Shown one piece after another: positions 1 to 9,651 of a stretch of DNA of 64,000 nucleotides. The stretch is from an uncultured Pelagibacteraceae bacterium. GTDB taxonomy: Bacteria; Pseudomonadota; Alphaproteobacteria; Pelagibacterales; Pelagibacteraceae. How positions within the stretch are numbered: the first letter of the stretch is position 1; each line of letters starts with the position of its first letter. The stretch is taken from positions 1 to 64,000 of the forward strand of contig CACJQI010000005.1 in NCBI GenBank assembly GCA_902595535.1, read 5' to 3'. Below the pieces are notes generated by a model that was not told the DNA's origin, made no database searches, and saw only the letters and a list, made by a program, of their open reading frames with translations. The position numbers and the translations under genes were made by a program.

Positions 1-1
1 T

Positions 2-499
2 AGTGTTGGAGATAGTCTTTTAGATTTTTATAGTGAGAAAGAAATTTTAGAACAAAAAAACGATACTGGTTTTTTATTTTCTAATAAAAAATACTTTACA
101 GCAAGATTTGCAAGTATTGATAATAGTGTTTATGAAAAGATACAAGTTCAAATCAAAGATAATGATCCTAAATATATAATTTATAGTTTAGAGGGGATTA
201 ATTTTTTTAAAAATATGAATTCTTGCATAGACGATAATAAAAAAATTTCAAAAGATATTAAAAAACTTTTTCCTAATTCAAAAAAAAAAATTATTGAAGA
301 CAAACATAGTGGTGATAAAAGTGGAAAAAGTTTTGTTTATATAACAAAATTTGATCTTAAAAATGGCGCAGCTGTTCTTATTTCTTGTTATGATTGGTCA
401 GATGAGATTACTGCTAACAAAGGTTGGTTAGATAATCTCAAAGTAATCATAGATTCGAAAGAATTTAACTATTGGCTTAATAATGAATCTGACAATTAA
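2..499 (+). CDS. Hypothetical protein, 5'-truncated by window edge
   Basis: The frame stays open from base 2 to the stop at 499, so this is the C-terminal 165 residues of a longer protein rather than a gene starting at the internal ATG at 215. The visible part is rich in Lys, Asp and Asn with no membrane segment. It contains a GDSLLDFYSEKEI stretch near the window edge and ends in a hydrophilic KEFNYWLNNESDN tail. I do not recognise a family. It converges on the permease gene ending at 562. The function is unknown; that it is coding is fairly safe, given the long open frame in such AT-rich DNA. Confidence 0.7.
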   Translation, partial: SVGDSLLDFYSEKEILEQKNDTGFLFSNKKYFTARFASIDNSVYEKIQVQIKDNDPKYIIYSLEGINFFKNMNSCIDDNKKISKDIKKLFPNSKKKIIEDKHSGDKSGKSFVYITKFDLKNGAAVLISCYDWSDEITANKGWLDNLKVIIDSKEFNYWLNNESDN

Positions 500-537
500 T
501 TACACATAAGAATAATAAGCCTGTGTCTAACGGTCTG

Positions 538-554
538 TTTCAATATAATTGAAA
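538..554. terminator. Possible bidirectional terminator hairpin
   Basis: A perfect 7-bp inverted repeat TTTCAAT / ATTGAAA with a 3-base loop lies between two convergent genes. On the plus side it is followed by a T-rich stretch. The stem is AT-only and therefore weak; the position between convergent 3' ends is the main support. Confidence 0.4.
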
Positions 555-561
555 TAAGCTT

Positions 562-1287
562 TTATTTTAATTTTTTTTCAAGCTTTCTTACAAAATATGA
601 AACAATTAAAATAAGCATTAAATATTCTAAAATTAAAAAGGTATAAATTTCTAAAGGCCTATAAGTTGTAACAACTAATTCATTAGCCTTTCTTGTTAAA
701 TCACCAATACCGATTATTGATACTAGTGAAGACATTTTTAACACATAAACAAATTGATTTCCGATTGCTGGCAAAATGTTTTTTATTGCTTGAGGTAAAA
801 TTACGAGTCTTAATCTTTTAAAAAAATTTAAACCCAGTGAGCTTCCAGCTTCCCATTGAGCTTTTTTTATTGAATTTATACCTGCTCTAAAGATTTCCGC
901 CTGAAAAGCACTTTCACTTATTGCTAAAGCAATTATTCCAGAAACAAATGGGCTAAAGCTAATCCCAGTCATTATCGGCAATCCATAATAAATCCACAAT
1001 ATTAAGACTAATAATGGTACAGCTCTAACGATCTCGACATAACCAATATTAATATAAGTTAAAAACTTATTTTTAGCTAAAGAGGGAATTGCAACTATTA
1101 ATCCAAGAAACATAGATATAATAATTGATACTACTGAAATATAAATAGTTGTTGTTAAACCACTTAATAAAAATTTTAAATTTGTTAAACCTTCAATATT
1201 ATTTGGAGAAATAATAAACCAACCCAATTCTTGATCTGAACAAGAAGAGAGTAGAATAATTAAAAGTAAAAAAAATATATTTTTCAC
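562..1287 (-). CDS. Amino-acid-type ABC transporter permease with lipobox-like N-terminus
   Basis: Inner-membrane permease of the polar amino acid (HisM/GlnP) family, 241 residues. The EAA signature for contact with the ATPase is visible around residues 146-168 (EAGSSLGL ... LPQAI), preceded by conserved EIVRAVPLL (85-93) and ESAFQAEIFRAGI (125-137). The N-terminus is odd: a short hydrophobic stretch ends in LLSSC at residue 16, a good lipobox, and is followed by about 25 polar residues before the first permease helix. It follows a binding-protein gene by 40 bases on the same strand. No ATPase gene lies beside it, so an ATPase must be supplied from elsewhere. The substrate is not evident; linkage to sarcosine oxidase suggests a methylated amine or amino acid. 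Confidence 0.88.
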   Translation of the reverse strand: MKNIFFLLLIILLSSCSDQELGWFIISPNNIEGLTNLKFLLSGLTTTIYISVVSIIISMFLGLIVAIPSLAKNKFLTYINIGYVEIVRAVPLLVLILWIYYGLPIMTGISFSPFVSGIIALAISESAFQAEIFRAGINSIKKAQWEAGSSLGLNFFKRLRLVILPQAIKNILPAIGNQFVYVLKMSSLVSIIGIGDLTRKANELVVTTYRPLEIYTFLILEYLMLILIVSYFVRKLEKKLK

Positions 1288-1327
1288 TCTTAAAGTTATA
1301 GAGAATTAAATATTAATATCTAACTGA

Positions 1328-2095
1328 TTATAAGCTTTTAAGATTATACTTGGATAATAATTTTTCAAAAAAACCAGAATTTTTTTTCTTTTCTATCCAT
1401 TTACTTACATAATCATTCCATACAGTATCATTTTTTGGTACCATCATTGCTAAAAAGGCTGGATTTTTTTCACCATCCTGTACTATTGCTAGCTGAGGAT
1501 ATTTAATAACTAATTTATTTGCTTCAGTTGAACTTGTAATATTTCCATCAGCTCTACCTGCTAGAACTTCCTGAAAATCTCTAGCTGGAGCTTCAACAGA
1601 TTTCAATGTTGAATTTGGAAAAAATTCTTTAGCTTTTTGCTCTTGAGAAGTTCCTAATGTAGTAGCTATTTTAACACCATCTTTATTTAAAGAGTCCCAA
1701 GTCGGAAATTTGTTTAAATTTTTTTTAAGAACAAGTGGAACTGTTCCATATTTATAATATGTAGATGTAAAACCAGCTACTTCTGCTCTTTTTGCAGTCT
1801 TAGTAACACTCGTTGAAATGTCATACCTACCTGAAGTAATTCCAGAAACTATTGTTTTCCATTCAGTTGGTACAAAAGTTACTTTAACACCCATATCTTT
1901 TGCTAATTCGCTCATTACATCTATATCAAAACCTTTATATTTATTTGTAGCTGGATCCTTCATTGTCATTGGATCCCAGTCTCCTGTAGTTCCAACTTTT
2001 AATTCACCAGATGCCAATATTTGATCTAATTTTGTTTCTGCGTTAACTGATAGGGGCAAAAGCACTAATAGTGCAAATAAGATTATTTTTTTCAT
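1328..2095 (-). CDS. Periplasmic amino-acid-type solute-binding protein
   Basis: Family 3 extracellular solute-binding protein, 255 residues from the preferred start at 2095. That start gives a clean signal peptide ([19 protein letters not shown], cleavage before ETKLDQ). A longer frame to 2152 would put a charged tail before the signal peptide and is unlikely. Family hallmarks are visible: [12 protein letters not shown] near the mature N-terminus, [13 protein letters not shown], the [13 protein letters not shown] lobe segment, and [10 protein letters not shown]. It resembles the cyclohexadienyl-dehydratase/binding-protein group, so ligand binding is inferred rather than catalysis. It sits 34 bases after soxG and directly before the permease gene, probably in one transcript with the sarcosine oxidase genes. 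Confidence 0.88.
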   Translation of the reverse strand: MKKIILFALLVLLPLSVNAETKLDQILASGELKVGTTGDWDPMTMKDPATNKYKGFDIDVMSELAKDMGVKVTFVPTEWKTIVSGITSGRYDISTSVTKTAKRAEVAGFTSTYYKYGTVPLVLKKNLNKFPTWDSLNKDGVKIATTLGTSQEQKAKEFFPNSTLKSVEAPARDFQEVLAGRADGNITSSTEANKLVIKYPQLAIVQDGEKNPAFLAMMVPKNDTVWNDYVSKWIEKKKNSGFFEKLLSKYNLKSL

Positions 2096-2129
2096 AAAGT
2101 CTTTTAGCTTAAAATTTAGAATTAGAACT

Positions 2130-2693
2130 CTATAACCTTGACGCACTATCATTTATCCATGAGCATAAATGCTCTGAAAATGAACGTCTAACAAATAAAT
2201 TAACTAAGTTTTGATCTTTATGATGAATTAGAACATCAATGTTATTTAGTAATGTTTGTGTTGTAGAACCTTTTTTTTCTTTAAATTCGTTAAAATTAAA
2301 GGGACTACCTGAGGCAAATAATTCAAAAATGTTTTCTCCTTTTAATTCTAGCAATACTAATTGATCAGTTACATCAGTAACTGCTCCTAAATTAGTTTTA
2401 GAAATACTATTATATAACGTATCTTCTAATTCATATATATTGCTATCTTTTTGAACTTTTTCATTTGAAAAGATCATCCATTCATCTGGACTTAACCAGA
2501 TTGAGGTAAGTTTATCACTTGAAGATGAAGTGTTGGCTTCTGTAGGTAGTATCATGTTTAAGTTTTTACCAACAGATGTAAAAAATTCTCTTTTTTTTCC
2601 TCTTAAATTAAGTTTCATAATTGGATAAATTTCCTTAATCGATAAACCATTATGGTTTATCTCTTCTTTTAAAATACTATTATAATTAAGCAT
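2130..2693 (-). CDS. soxG: Sarcosine oxidase gamma subunit
   Basis: Small subunit of the heterotetrameric sarcosine oxidase, 187 residues, similar in length to the family. It shows the SoxG-type pattern of a [10 protein letters not shown] segment around residues 66-75, followed by [17 protein letters not shown] and a C-terminal [12 protein letters not shown] segment. Its start overlaps the end of soxA by 8 bases, which implies translational coupling. Assignment rests on both the sequence pattern and the intact B-D-A-G gene order. Confidence 0.9.
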   Translation of the reverse strand: MLNYNSILKEEINHNGLSIKEIYPIMKLNLRGKKREFFTSVGKNLNMILPTEANTSSSSDKLTSIWLSPDEWMIFSNEKVQKDSNIYELEDTLYNSISKTNLGAVTDVTDQLVLLELKGENIFELFASGSPFNFNEFKEKKGSTTQTLLNNIDVLIHHKDQNLVNLFVRRSFSEHLCSWINDSASRL

Positions 2694-5691
2694 TTAACCT
2701 CTTATTTTCTTCATCAAAAAATACTGGATTAGCTACAGTTACACTAATTGTTTTATCTTCCATTGGAATAAATAATTTTTTACCCATCATATCTTTTCCA
2801 CCTCTAACGACTGCTAAAGCAATAGATTTATTCAAATTTGGACTGAAATAACTAGAAGTTACATGTCCTAACATTTGGATAGGATTTTGATTTAATTCGG
2901 ATACAATTTGAGCACCTTCCTCTAAAATTATATTTGGATTATCAGTTAACAATCCAACTAATTGTTTTCGATCCTCTCTCATTGTATCAGATCTATATAA
3001 AGATCTTTTACCAATAAAATCATATTTCTTTTTACTAACTATCCAATCCATTTGGAGATCAATAGGAGTCATTGTTCCATCTGTATCTTGACCAACTATA
3101 ATGAAACCTTTTTCTGCTCTTAATAAGTGCATAGTTTCTGTACCATACGGAGTAATGTTAAATTCTTTACCTGTTTCTATACATTTTTCCCAAAGAGATT
3201 TTCCAAAACTTGCTTGAATATTAATTTCATAACTATGCTCTCCTGTAAAACTTATTCTCATAACTCTGCATTTTATATTATTGATTTTAGCCTCTTTAAA
3301 TGACATGTGAGGAAAACTTTCATTAGAAAAATCTAGATCAGGAAATATTTTTTTTAGTATTTTTTTACTGTTAGGTCCACAAACACTAGCTGTTGCATAG
3401 TGGTCAGTAACTGAAGTTAAATATACATCAAGTTCAGGCCATTCAGTTTGTAGATAATCTTCAAGTTTTGCTAAAACATTAGCAGCACCACCCGTTGTAG
3501 TAGTCATGAGATAATGGTTTTCTCCTAATCTAGTAGTAACACCATCATCATAAACCATTCCATCTTCGTTAAGCATTAAACCATATCTACATTTTCCAAT
3601 GGCAAGTTTTGACCAGGCATTAGTGTAAACTCTATTTAAAAATTCAGAAGCATCACTTCCTTGAATATCAATTTTACCAAGTGTTGAAGCATCTAATATT
3701 CCAGCACTTTCTCTTGCGGCTTTACTTTCTCTCTGTACCGCTTGATGCATTGTTTCACCATTAACAGGATAGTACCAACCTCTTTTCCATTGACCGACAT
3801 TTTCAAATTCAGCTTTATTTTCAATATGACAATCATTCATTGCTGTTCTTCTAAATACATCAAAATATTCTCCAACATTACGTCCAACAATAGTTCCAAA
3901 AGTTAAAGGAGTGTAGGGTGGCCTAAATGTTGTAGTGCCAAGTTCACCCATTTTAACCCCAGAAGTATCAGCAATTATTCCAAGAGCATGCATATTACCA
4001 AGTTTACCTTGATCGGTACCCATACCAGTTGTCGTATATCTTTTTACATGTTCAATTGATCGAAAACCCTCACGTAATGCTAATTTTATATCTTTTGCAG
4101 TTGCATCATTTTGATAATCTACAAATGGTTTTGTTTTTCCAATAGCTTTATCAGATGGAAGTAACCATATATTCCTCTTTGGAGTTTCTTCCTCGCTTTC
4201 TATAGCAATATTATCAAAATCAGTTTGATCTATTTTTAAAAACTCTTTTAGTTTAATTGACAATTTATTTATTATTTCTTTTAAATTAAAATACCCATTG
4301 CATGAGCCAACACTAATTTGATCTGAAAGATATTTATTAGGTAAAAATACATCATTATCTTCATCAAATTTTAATTTACCACCTGATTGTGTAAATAGAT
4401 GTACAGCAGGTGTCCATCCTCCCGCTACTCCCAAACAATCACATGAAATGTTAATTCTTTTACCAGTTACAGTCATTCCATCATTTGATAATCTCATTAT
4501 TGAAATATTACTAAGTCTTCTATATCCATTGGTATCAACAACCGTATGTGACCAGTAAATTTTTATTCCTGCTTGTTCAACAGCTTTAACAATTTTTGAA
4601 TTTGAGTTATCTCTAATATCTACAATAGCATCTACTTTGATACCTTTATTGTGTAAACATAATGCACTTTCATAAGCACTATCATTATTTGTAAAAAAAA
4701 CATTTTTTTCACCACATTTAACACCAAAGAAATCAGCATATTTTTTTACAGCAGTTGACAAAATTATTCCTGGTCTGTCGTTGTTATTAAAAACAAGTGG
4801 TCTCTCTAAAGCACCAGTTGCAAGAATTACTTTTTTGGCTCTAATTTTTAAAAGTCTTTGTCTTACTTTGTTATTTTTATCTTTTTTTTCTAAATGATCT
4901 GTTAAATTTTCTCTAGCCAATAAATAATTATATCCATGATAAGCAGCCACACTTGTTCTCGTTTTAACTTCTAGATTACCAATATTCTTTAGCTCATTTA
5001 TTTCTTTTTTGATCCAATCAGATGAACTTTGATTATCAATTTTATTGAACTCTCTATTTTGATAAATGGTTGCACCACCTAACTCGTTTTTTTCTTCAAC
5101 CAATAAAGTTTTTAAATTATTTTTAGCTGCATTTTTTGCAGCTAATATTCCTGATATACCTGCTCCAACTACTAGCACATCACAATGAATATTTCTATGA
5201 TCATAAATATCTGGATCTTTCTCGGTTGGTGATTTACCTAAACCTGCTGAGTGTCTAATGAAAAACTCATATTTTTCCCAAAAGCTAGCTGGCCACATGA
5301 AAGTTTTATAATAAAAACCAGCAGGTAAAAAAGGAGAAATGATATTATTTATTCCTCCAATATCAAAATTAACATTTGGCCAACAATTTTGACTTGATGC
5401 CTCTAAACCCTCATAAATTTCAATTTCTGTAGCTCTAACATTAGGTTCTGTTCTATTCGTATTATCATTAACTTGAACAATTGCATTTGGCTCCTCTGAG
5501 CCTGCTGTCATAATTCCTCTTGGTCTATGATATTTAAAACTTCTTCCTACTAAATGAACATTATTAGCAAGTAGAGCTGATGCTAAAGTATCACCTTTAA
5601 ATCCATAATAAGTTTTACCGTTAAACTTAAATGAAATTCTATGTGTTTCATCTATAAATTCACTAGATTTAACTCTTAAATTTGCTGACAT
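2686..5691 (-). CDS. soxA: Sarcosine oxidase alpha subunit
   Basis: Large subunit, 1001 residues, the usual size. Domains in order: an N-terminal ferredoxin-like segment (about 15-75, with GRSFKYHRPRGIM), a dinucleotide-binding domain with GAGISG at 176-181, and a C-terminal aminomethyltransferase (GcvT-like) domain from about residue 630. The last domain carries the tetrahydrofolate site that captures the methyl carbon as 5,10-methylene-THF. With SoxB it converts sarcosine to glycine, methylene-THF and H2O2. One base separates it from soxD upstream. In SAR11-type cells this is the last step of glycine betaine breakdown and a route to glycine. Confidence 0.96.
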   Translation of the reverse strand: MSANLRVKSSEFIDETHRISFKFNGKTYYGFKGDTLASALLANNVHLVGRSFKYHRPRGIMTAGSEEPNAIVQVNDNTNRTEPNVRATEIEIYEGLEASSQNCWPNVNFDIGGINNIISPFLPAGFYYKTFMWPASFWEKYEFFIRHSAGLGKSPTEKDPDIYDHRNIHCDVLVVGAGISGILAAKNAAKNNLKTLLVEEKNELGGATIYQNREFNKIDNQSSSDWIKKEINELKNIGNLEVKTRTSVAAYHGYNYLLARENLTDHLEKKDKNNKVRQRLLKIRAKKVILATGALERPLVFNNNDRPGIILSTAVKKYADFFGVKCGEKNVFFTNNDSAYESALCLHNKGIKVDAIVDIRDNSNSKIVKAVEQAGIKIYWSHTVVDTNGYRRLSNISIMRLSNDGMTVTGKRINISCDCLGVAGGWTPAVHLFTQSGGKLKFDEDNDVFLPNKYLSDQISVGSCNGYFNLKEIINKLSIKLKEFLKIDQTDFDNIAIESEEETPKRNIWLLPSDKAIGKTKPFVDYQNDATAKDIKLALREGFRSIEHVKRYTTTGMGTDQGKLGNMHALGIIADTSGVKMGELGTTTFRPPYTPLTFGTIVGRNVGEYFDVFRRTAMNDCHIENKAEFENVGQWKRGWYYPVNGETMHQAVQRESKAARESAGILDASTLGKIDIQGSDASEFLNRVYTNAWSKLAIGKCRYGLMLNEDGMVYDDGVTTRLGENHYLMTTTTGGAANVLAKLEDYLQTEWPELDVYLTSVTDHYATASVCGPNSKKILKKIFPDLDFSNESFPHMSFKEAKINNIKCRVMRISFTGEHSYEINIQASFGKSLWEKCIETGKEFNITPYGTETMHLLRAEKGFIIVGQDTDGTMTPIDLQMDWIVSKKKYDFIGKRSLYRSDTMREDRKQLVGLLTDNPNIILEEGAQIVSELNQNPIQMLGHVTSSYFSPNLNKSIALAVVRGGKDMMGKKLFIPMEDKTISVTVANPVFFDEENKRLNA

Positions 5692-5692
5692 A

Positions 5693-5968
5693 TTATTCTA
5701 ACGGAGGTTTTTCACCCATTTTATAAACTAATTTGATTTCATCATTAGAAGTGTCTCTGACCATATTGAACCACTTTCTACATCCATGTGCATGGTTCCA
5801 TCTTTCAAACTGAACACCTTTTATATTTTTTCTCATAAATAAATATTCTGCCCATTCGTCATCACTTAATTCTGTAGGTTGTTTTGGTCTTTCTATGTGT
5901 GCTTCACCGCCAGCCTTAAATTCTTGCTGATCTCGCTCTCCACAATAAGGACAATTAATTATAAACAT
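5693..5968 (-). CDS. soxD: Sarcosine oxidase delta subunit
   Basis: 91 residues, the family's usual length. The zinc ligands expected for SoxD are all visible: C6 and C9 in INCPYCGERDQ, and H59 and C63 in NHAHGCRKWF. It has no catalytic role by itself; it is a structural zinc subunit that packs against SoxA. The gene overlaps soxB by one base and precedes soxA by one base. Confidence 0.95.
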   Translation of the reverse strand: MFIINCPYCGERDQQEFKAGGEAHIERPKQPTELSDDEWAEYLFMRKNIKGVQFERWNHAHGCRKWFNMVRDTSNDEIKLVYKMGEKPPLE

Positions 5969-7221
5969 TAGTGAGCAACAGCTGCAGCTCCATGTTCATC
6001 TACAAGATCACCACTAATAAATCTATTTAGATTAAATGCAGCATTAAGTTTATGTGGCTCATCATTTGCAATTGTATGAGCAAATAAATCTCCTGATCCT
6101 GGAGTTGCTTTAAATCCACCGGTACCCCAACCACAATTAAAATATAAACCTTTAATTGAAGTTTTACTTAATATTGGACTAGCATCAGGGCAAATATCAA
6201 CAATACCACCCCATTGTCTTAACATCCTCATTCTACTGAAAATTGGATAGAGTTCTAATATAGCATTAAGTGTACCTTCTACTATTTGATGACTTCCTTT
6301 TTGAGAATAAGAAACATAATCATCTGTTCCTGCACCTATAACTAGCTCGCCTTTGTCAGATTGACTAACATAAGCATGAACAGCATTTGACATTACAACA
6401 GTATCAATGATTGGTTTTACTGGTTCAGAAACTAAAGCTTGTAACGGTTTACTTTCTAGCGGTAATCTTAACCCTGCCATATTAGCAATCACACTTGAGT
6501 GACCTGCAGCAACAACTCCAACTTTATTAGTTTTAATAAATCCTTTTGTTGTTTCAATTCCCTCTACACTGCCACCATTTCTTTTAATTCCTTTTACTTC
6601 ACAGTTTTGAATAATATCAACACCCATCTCATCAGCACCTCTGGCGTAACCCCAAGCAACAGCATCATGTCTTGCAGTACCAGCTCTTCTTTGAAGTGTT
6701 CCACCTAAGACAGGATATCTTATATCAGGTGAAGTATTAATAATTGGGCAAAATTTTTTTACTTCTTCAGTATTTAAATAAACTGCATCAATTCCATTTA
6801 ATCTGTTAGCGTGTGTTCTTCTTTTTAAGTCTCTAACATCCTGTAAATTATGTGCAAGGTTCATAACACCCCTTTGACTAAACATAACATTATAGTTTAA
6901 TTCTTGCGAGAGACCTTCCCATATTTTTAATGCATGATCATATAGACCGGCACTCGCGTCCCATAAATAATTTGATCTAATAATTGTTGTGTTACGTCCA
7001 GTGTTTCCTCCACCAATCCAACCTTTCTCTACAACAGCAATATTTTTCATATTGTGTTTCTTTCCTAAATAGTAAGCAGTTGCTAATCCATGACCACCAC
7101 CACCAACAATTACAGCATCATATTCTTTTTTTGGTTGCGGATCTTTCCATGCTTTTTGCCAATTTTCATGATAGCTAAAAGCATTTTTAATTAGTGAAAA
7201 TATTGAGTATTTGTTTTTCAT
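5968..7221 (-). CDS. soxB: Sarcosine oxidase beta subunit
   Basis: FAD/FMN-containing catalytic subunit, 417 residues, full length. The Rossmann motif [17 protein letters not shown] lies at about residues 37-53, followed by [17 protein letters not shown], the region expected near the flavin. The C-terminal [15 protein letters not shown] segment is the conserved glycine-rich flavin contact. First gene of the soxBDAG run. A 66-base spacer separates it from the divergent tRNA-Ser; that spacer holds a 16-bp palindrome and must contain the sox promoter. Confidence 0.96.
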   Translation of the reverse strand: MKNKYSIFSLIKNAFSYHENWQKAWKDPQPKKEYDAVIVGGGGHGLATAYYLGKKHNMKNIAVVEKGWIGGGNTGRNTTIIRSNYLWDASAGLYDHALKIWEGLSQELNYNVMFSQRGVMNLAHNLQDVRDLKRRTHANRLNGIDAVYLNTEEVKKFCPIINTSPDIRYPVLGGTLQRRAGTARHDAVAWGYARGADEMGVDIIQNCEVKGIKRNGGSVEGIETTKGFIKTNKVGVVAAGHSSVIANMAGLRLPLESKPLQALVSEPVKPIIDTVVMSNAVHAYVSQSDKGELVIGAGTDDYVSYSQKGSHQIVEGTLNAILELYPIFSRMRMLRQWGGIVDICPDASPILSKTSIKGLYFNCGWGTGGFKATPGSGDLFAHTIANDEPHKLNAAFNLNRFISGDLVDEHGAAAVAH

Positions 7222-7246
7222 TATTACGCAATAATTACTTTATAAA

Positions 7247-7262
7247 TATTGAATATTCAATA
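7247..7262. promoter_or_regulatory. 16-bp perfect palindrome upstream of soxB
   Basis: TATTGAATATTCAATA is an exact inverted repeat in the 66-base spacer between soxB (minus) and tRNA-Ser (plus). It overlaps a plausible minus-strand -35 (TTGAAT) whose -10 would be TAATTA 17 bases later. It could be a dimeric regulator's operator. Short AT palindromes are common in AT-rich DNA, so function is inferred from position only. Confidence 0.35.
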
Positions 7263-7287
7263 CAATCAGTTATATCAATGTCGCAGT

Positions 7288-7379
7288 GGAAGAGTGGGTG
7301 AGAGGCTGAAACCAGTCGTTTGCTAAATGACCGTGCGAGGAAACTTGTACCGAGGGTTCGAATCCCTCCTCTTCCGCCA
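7288..7379 (+). tRNA. tRNA-Ser (anticodon GCU)
   Basis: Class II tRNA, 92 bases including an encoded CCA. The acceptor stem GGAAGAG pairs with CTCTTCC, followed by discriminator G. The anticodon stem GTCGT/ATGAC encloses loop TTGCTAA with GCT at 7322-7324. There is a long variable arm and a normal GGTTCGAAT T-loop. The CCA ends exactly one base before the stop codon of the convergent transglycosylase gene. Confidence 0.97.
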
Positions 7380-9608
7380 TCAATATAGTGGCTGATCTTT
7401 AAAGAAATTTTTCATAGTTGTAGGTTTTTTTTCTAAAATATATCTATAAACGTTATAGTTTTCTAATACACGCTGTACATAGTTTCTAGTTTCTCTAAAT
7501 TTAATCAACTCAACCCAATCTATATAGTCAATTTGTTTTTTTTGTGGATCTTTATTAATTTTTTTCCAATATTTAACTCTATTAGGACCCGCGTTGTATG
7601 CAGCTGTTGCAAATGGGTACGCACCATCATACTGAAGTATTAATCCTGCAATATAATGAGAACCCAAATTAATATTATATTCTGCATCAGTAGTTAATCT
7701 TGATTTTGAATATGGAAGTTTGGCTTGCTTTGAAACAATTTTTGCAGTGTAAGGCATTAACTGCATTAATCCTTTTGCTCCAGCATGGCTATTTGCACTT
7801 AAATCAAATTCACTTTCTTGTCTAATAATTGATAATATAAATGAACTTTCAGGAATTTTTCTTCCATTAATCATTTTAGGTGTACTTATAATTGGATAGT
7901 TAAATTGATTATGAAATCTTTTTTGATAAGAGGCTATTTTAGAAACTTGAATTGCAAAATCATATCTTTCAATACTGGTAGCTAATTCAGCTGCAAGTAT
8001 CTCACTTCCTTTTTTAATGTTATCATTTGCAAGGTGTCTTAAAATATATTTCGTATATTTATCTTTTTTAAGTTCATCTAGTAAATAAATTATCTTAACT
8101 AGCTCTTTGTTGTAAAAAATATGTCTATATTTATTATCAACCTTCATGTCATCACTAAGTGTAAATTTACCATTTGGATTTAATTTTAAAAACGCTAACT
8201 GGCCATAGTATGTTGTAAGATATTTTGATGCTTCTTGATACCATTTAAGTGATTGTTCTTTATTGCCAAGTTTTTCATAAGTTCTTCCAAGCCAAAAAGC
8301 GCCTCTGGATGTACTAATTGGATAACTGACATTTTTATAAAAATTATGAAAATGATCTTTGGCTATCAATGGATCTTTTAAAAAACTTAAAGCTATCCAT
8401 CCACTCATCCATTCTGCTTCAGCAAATTCAGCACCCGCTGTCATACCGTGCGCACTAGTAATTTTGTAAGCTATTTCATATTTTTTTTTATAAATTAATT
8501 TTCTAGAAATTATTTCACGCTCTTTCCACCATTTTTCTGGCATCACTAAATAATCTTTATCATTTCTAATCTTCATCAAAATTTCAACAGAGGAATCAAG
8601 TCTACCTTTTTTTCTTCTCCATTTTAAGCGATCATAATTTAAGCCAGCATCATTTTTAAATTTTTTTGGAACGTTTTTAATTGCTTGGTCTACCCCATAT
8701 CCTTTGCTCATTAAGATATGCCTTGCAGTATACAAAAGTTCGTAATCTTTAGGTAAATATCTAGTTAATCTCCTCAGATCCCAATATTTATTATTCCAAG
8801 CTAAATAATCTGCTCTTTTAATATAATCATCTGCATTAAGATATTTTTTGAATTTTTTTCTAAAAAATTTTAATTCATTTTTTGATATTCTTGCTGTAAT
8901 CCATCCTTTTTTAATAAGATTTGTTCCTTTTGTTTTTTCACCTATTAATATATAACTTTCTCCTAATATCATCTGCCCATATCCACTAAGTGGATCTTTA
9001 CCAGCAAACCAATTAATTATTTTTTTTGGAGATACTTTTGAAGTTGATAATTTGTGTTCAGCCAAATACCTTAATCTATTAATCCTTGGATATTTACTAT
9101 TACGATCTATAAAAACCTTATAATCATAAAAAGATGCCTGATTTCCTGTTGTTAGCAGGTATCTCCACTTAATAAAATTATATATAGATTTATTTTTTGC
9201 TTTTTTTGCAATTTTTAAAGATGAAGTCCATCTACTTTTCTGCATTTCAGATATAGCTTTTCTTGCAATATTGAAATCTTTTTTGCTGTAGTATTTTGAT
9301 ATTTTGACACTACGTGATGTAGTGACGCCAGGTATAGAAGGTTTTTTTTTTGGAATTTTAAATGAAAGTTTTTTATCTTTAGTACCATTATCTGTTTTTG
9401 TAATTTTTTTTTCAAGGATTTTAGTTTCTTTAATTTTTTTTGGTTTTTTAATTGGTATAAGAATATTTTGTGATAATTTTTTTAATATTTCTTCATCTGT
9501 TAACGATGGCTTTTTTAAAGGAATTAGTATTGATATTTCAGCTGAAAGATTATTAATATTTACTATGACTGATATTATAAAACTAATAAATAATAATTTT
9601 TTAAGCAT
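7380..9608 (-). CDS. slt: Soluble lytic murein transglycosylase
   Basis: Periplasmic enzyme cleaving peptidoglycan glycan strands, 742 residues with an N-terminal signal segment. The catalytic SLT domain lies at about residues 587-700: IIRQESEFD with the presumed catalytic Glu598, then GAKGLMQLMP and ATAAYNAGPNRV. The middle is the helical superhelix typical of Slt70. Residues about 25-100 are unusual, Lys- and Pro-rich with three copies of an IPxKKP-like motif (LIPLKKPS, LIPIKKPK, KIPKKKPS), likely a disordered linker. The stop abuts the tRNA-Ser CCA end. It diverges from dapA across 43 bases. Confidence 0.93.
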   Translation of the reverse strand: MLKKLLFISFIISVIVNINNLSAEISILIPLKKPSLTDEEILKKLSQNILIPIKKPKKIKETKILEKKITKTDNGTKDKKLSFKIPKKKPSIPGVTTSRSVKISKYYSKKDFNIARKAISEMQKSRWTSSLKIAKKAKNKSIYNFIKWRYLLTTGNQASFYDYKVFIDRNSKYPRINRLRYLAEHKLSTSKVSPKKIINWFAGKDPLSGYGQMILGESYILIGEKTKGTNLIKKGWITARISKNELKFFRKKFKKYLNADDYIKRADYLAWNNKYWDLRRLTRYLPKDYELLYTARHILMSKGYGVDQAIKNVPKKFKNDAGLNYDRLKWRRKKGRLDSSVEILMKIRNDKDYLVMPEKWWKEREIISRKLIYKKKYEIAYKITSAHGMTAGAEFAEAEWMSGWIALSFLKDPLIAKDHFHNFYKNVSYPISTSRGAFWLGRTYEKLGNKEQSLKWYQEASKYLTTYYGQLAFLKLNPNGKFTLSDDMKVDNKYRHIFYNKELVKIIYLLDELKKDKYTKYILRHLANDNIKKGSEILAAELATSIERYDFAIQVSKIASYQKRFHNQFNYPIISTPKMINGRKIPESSFILSIIRQESEFDLSANSHAGAKGLMQLMPYTAKIVSKQAKLPYSKSRLTTDAEYNINLGSHYIAGLILQYDGAYPFATAAYNAGPNRVKYWKKINKDPQKKQIDYIDWVELIKFRETRNYVQRVLENYNVYRYILEKKPTTMKNFFKDQPLY

Positions 9609-9651
9609 AATCTTTTAGTATATGAATCTATAAACTATGTTATAAGTATTT

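Noticed and set aside
2096-2152. Longer binding-protein start at 2152
   Set aside because: It would place 19 charged residues in front of a normal signal peptide and overlap soxG.
5693-9618. Plus-strand frames opposite soxB, soxA and slt
   Set aside because: They lie wholly within well-supported genes on the other strand, show no family pattern and have low-complexity composition typical of antisense shadows.
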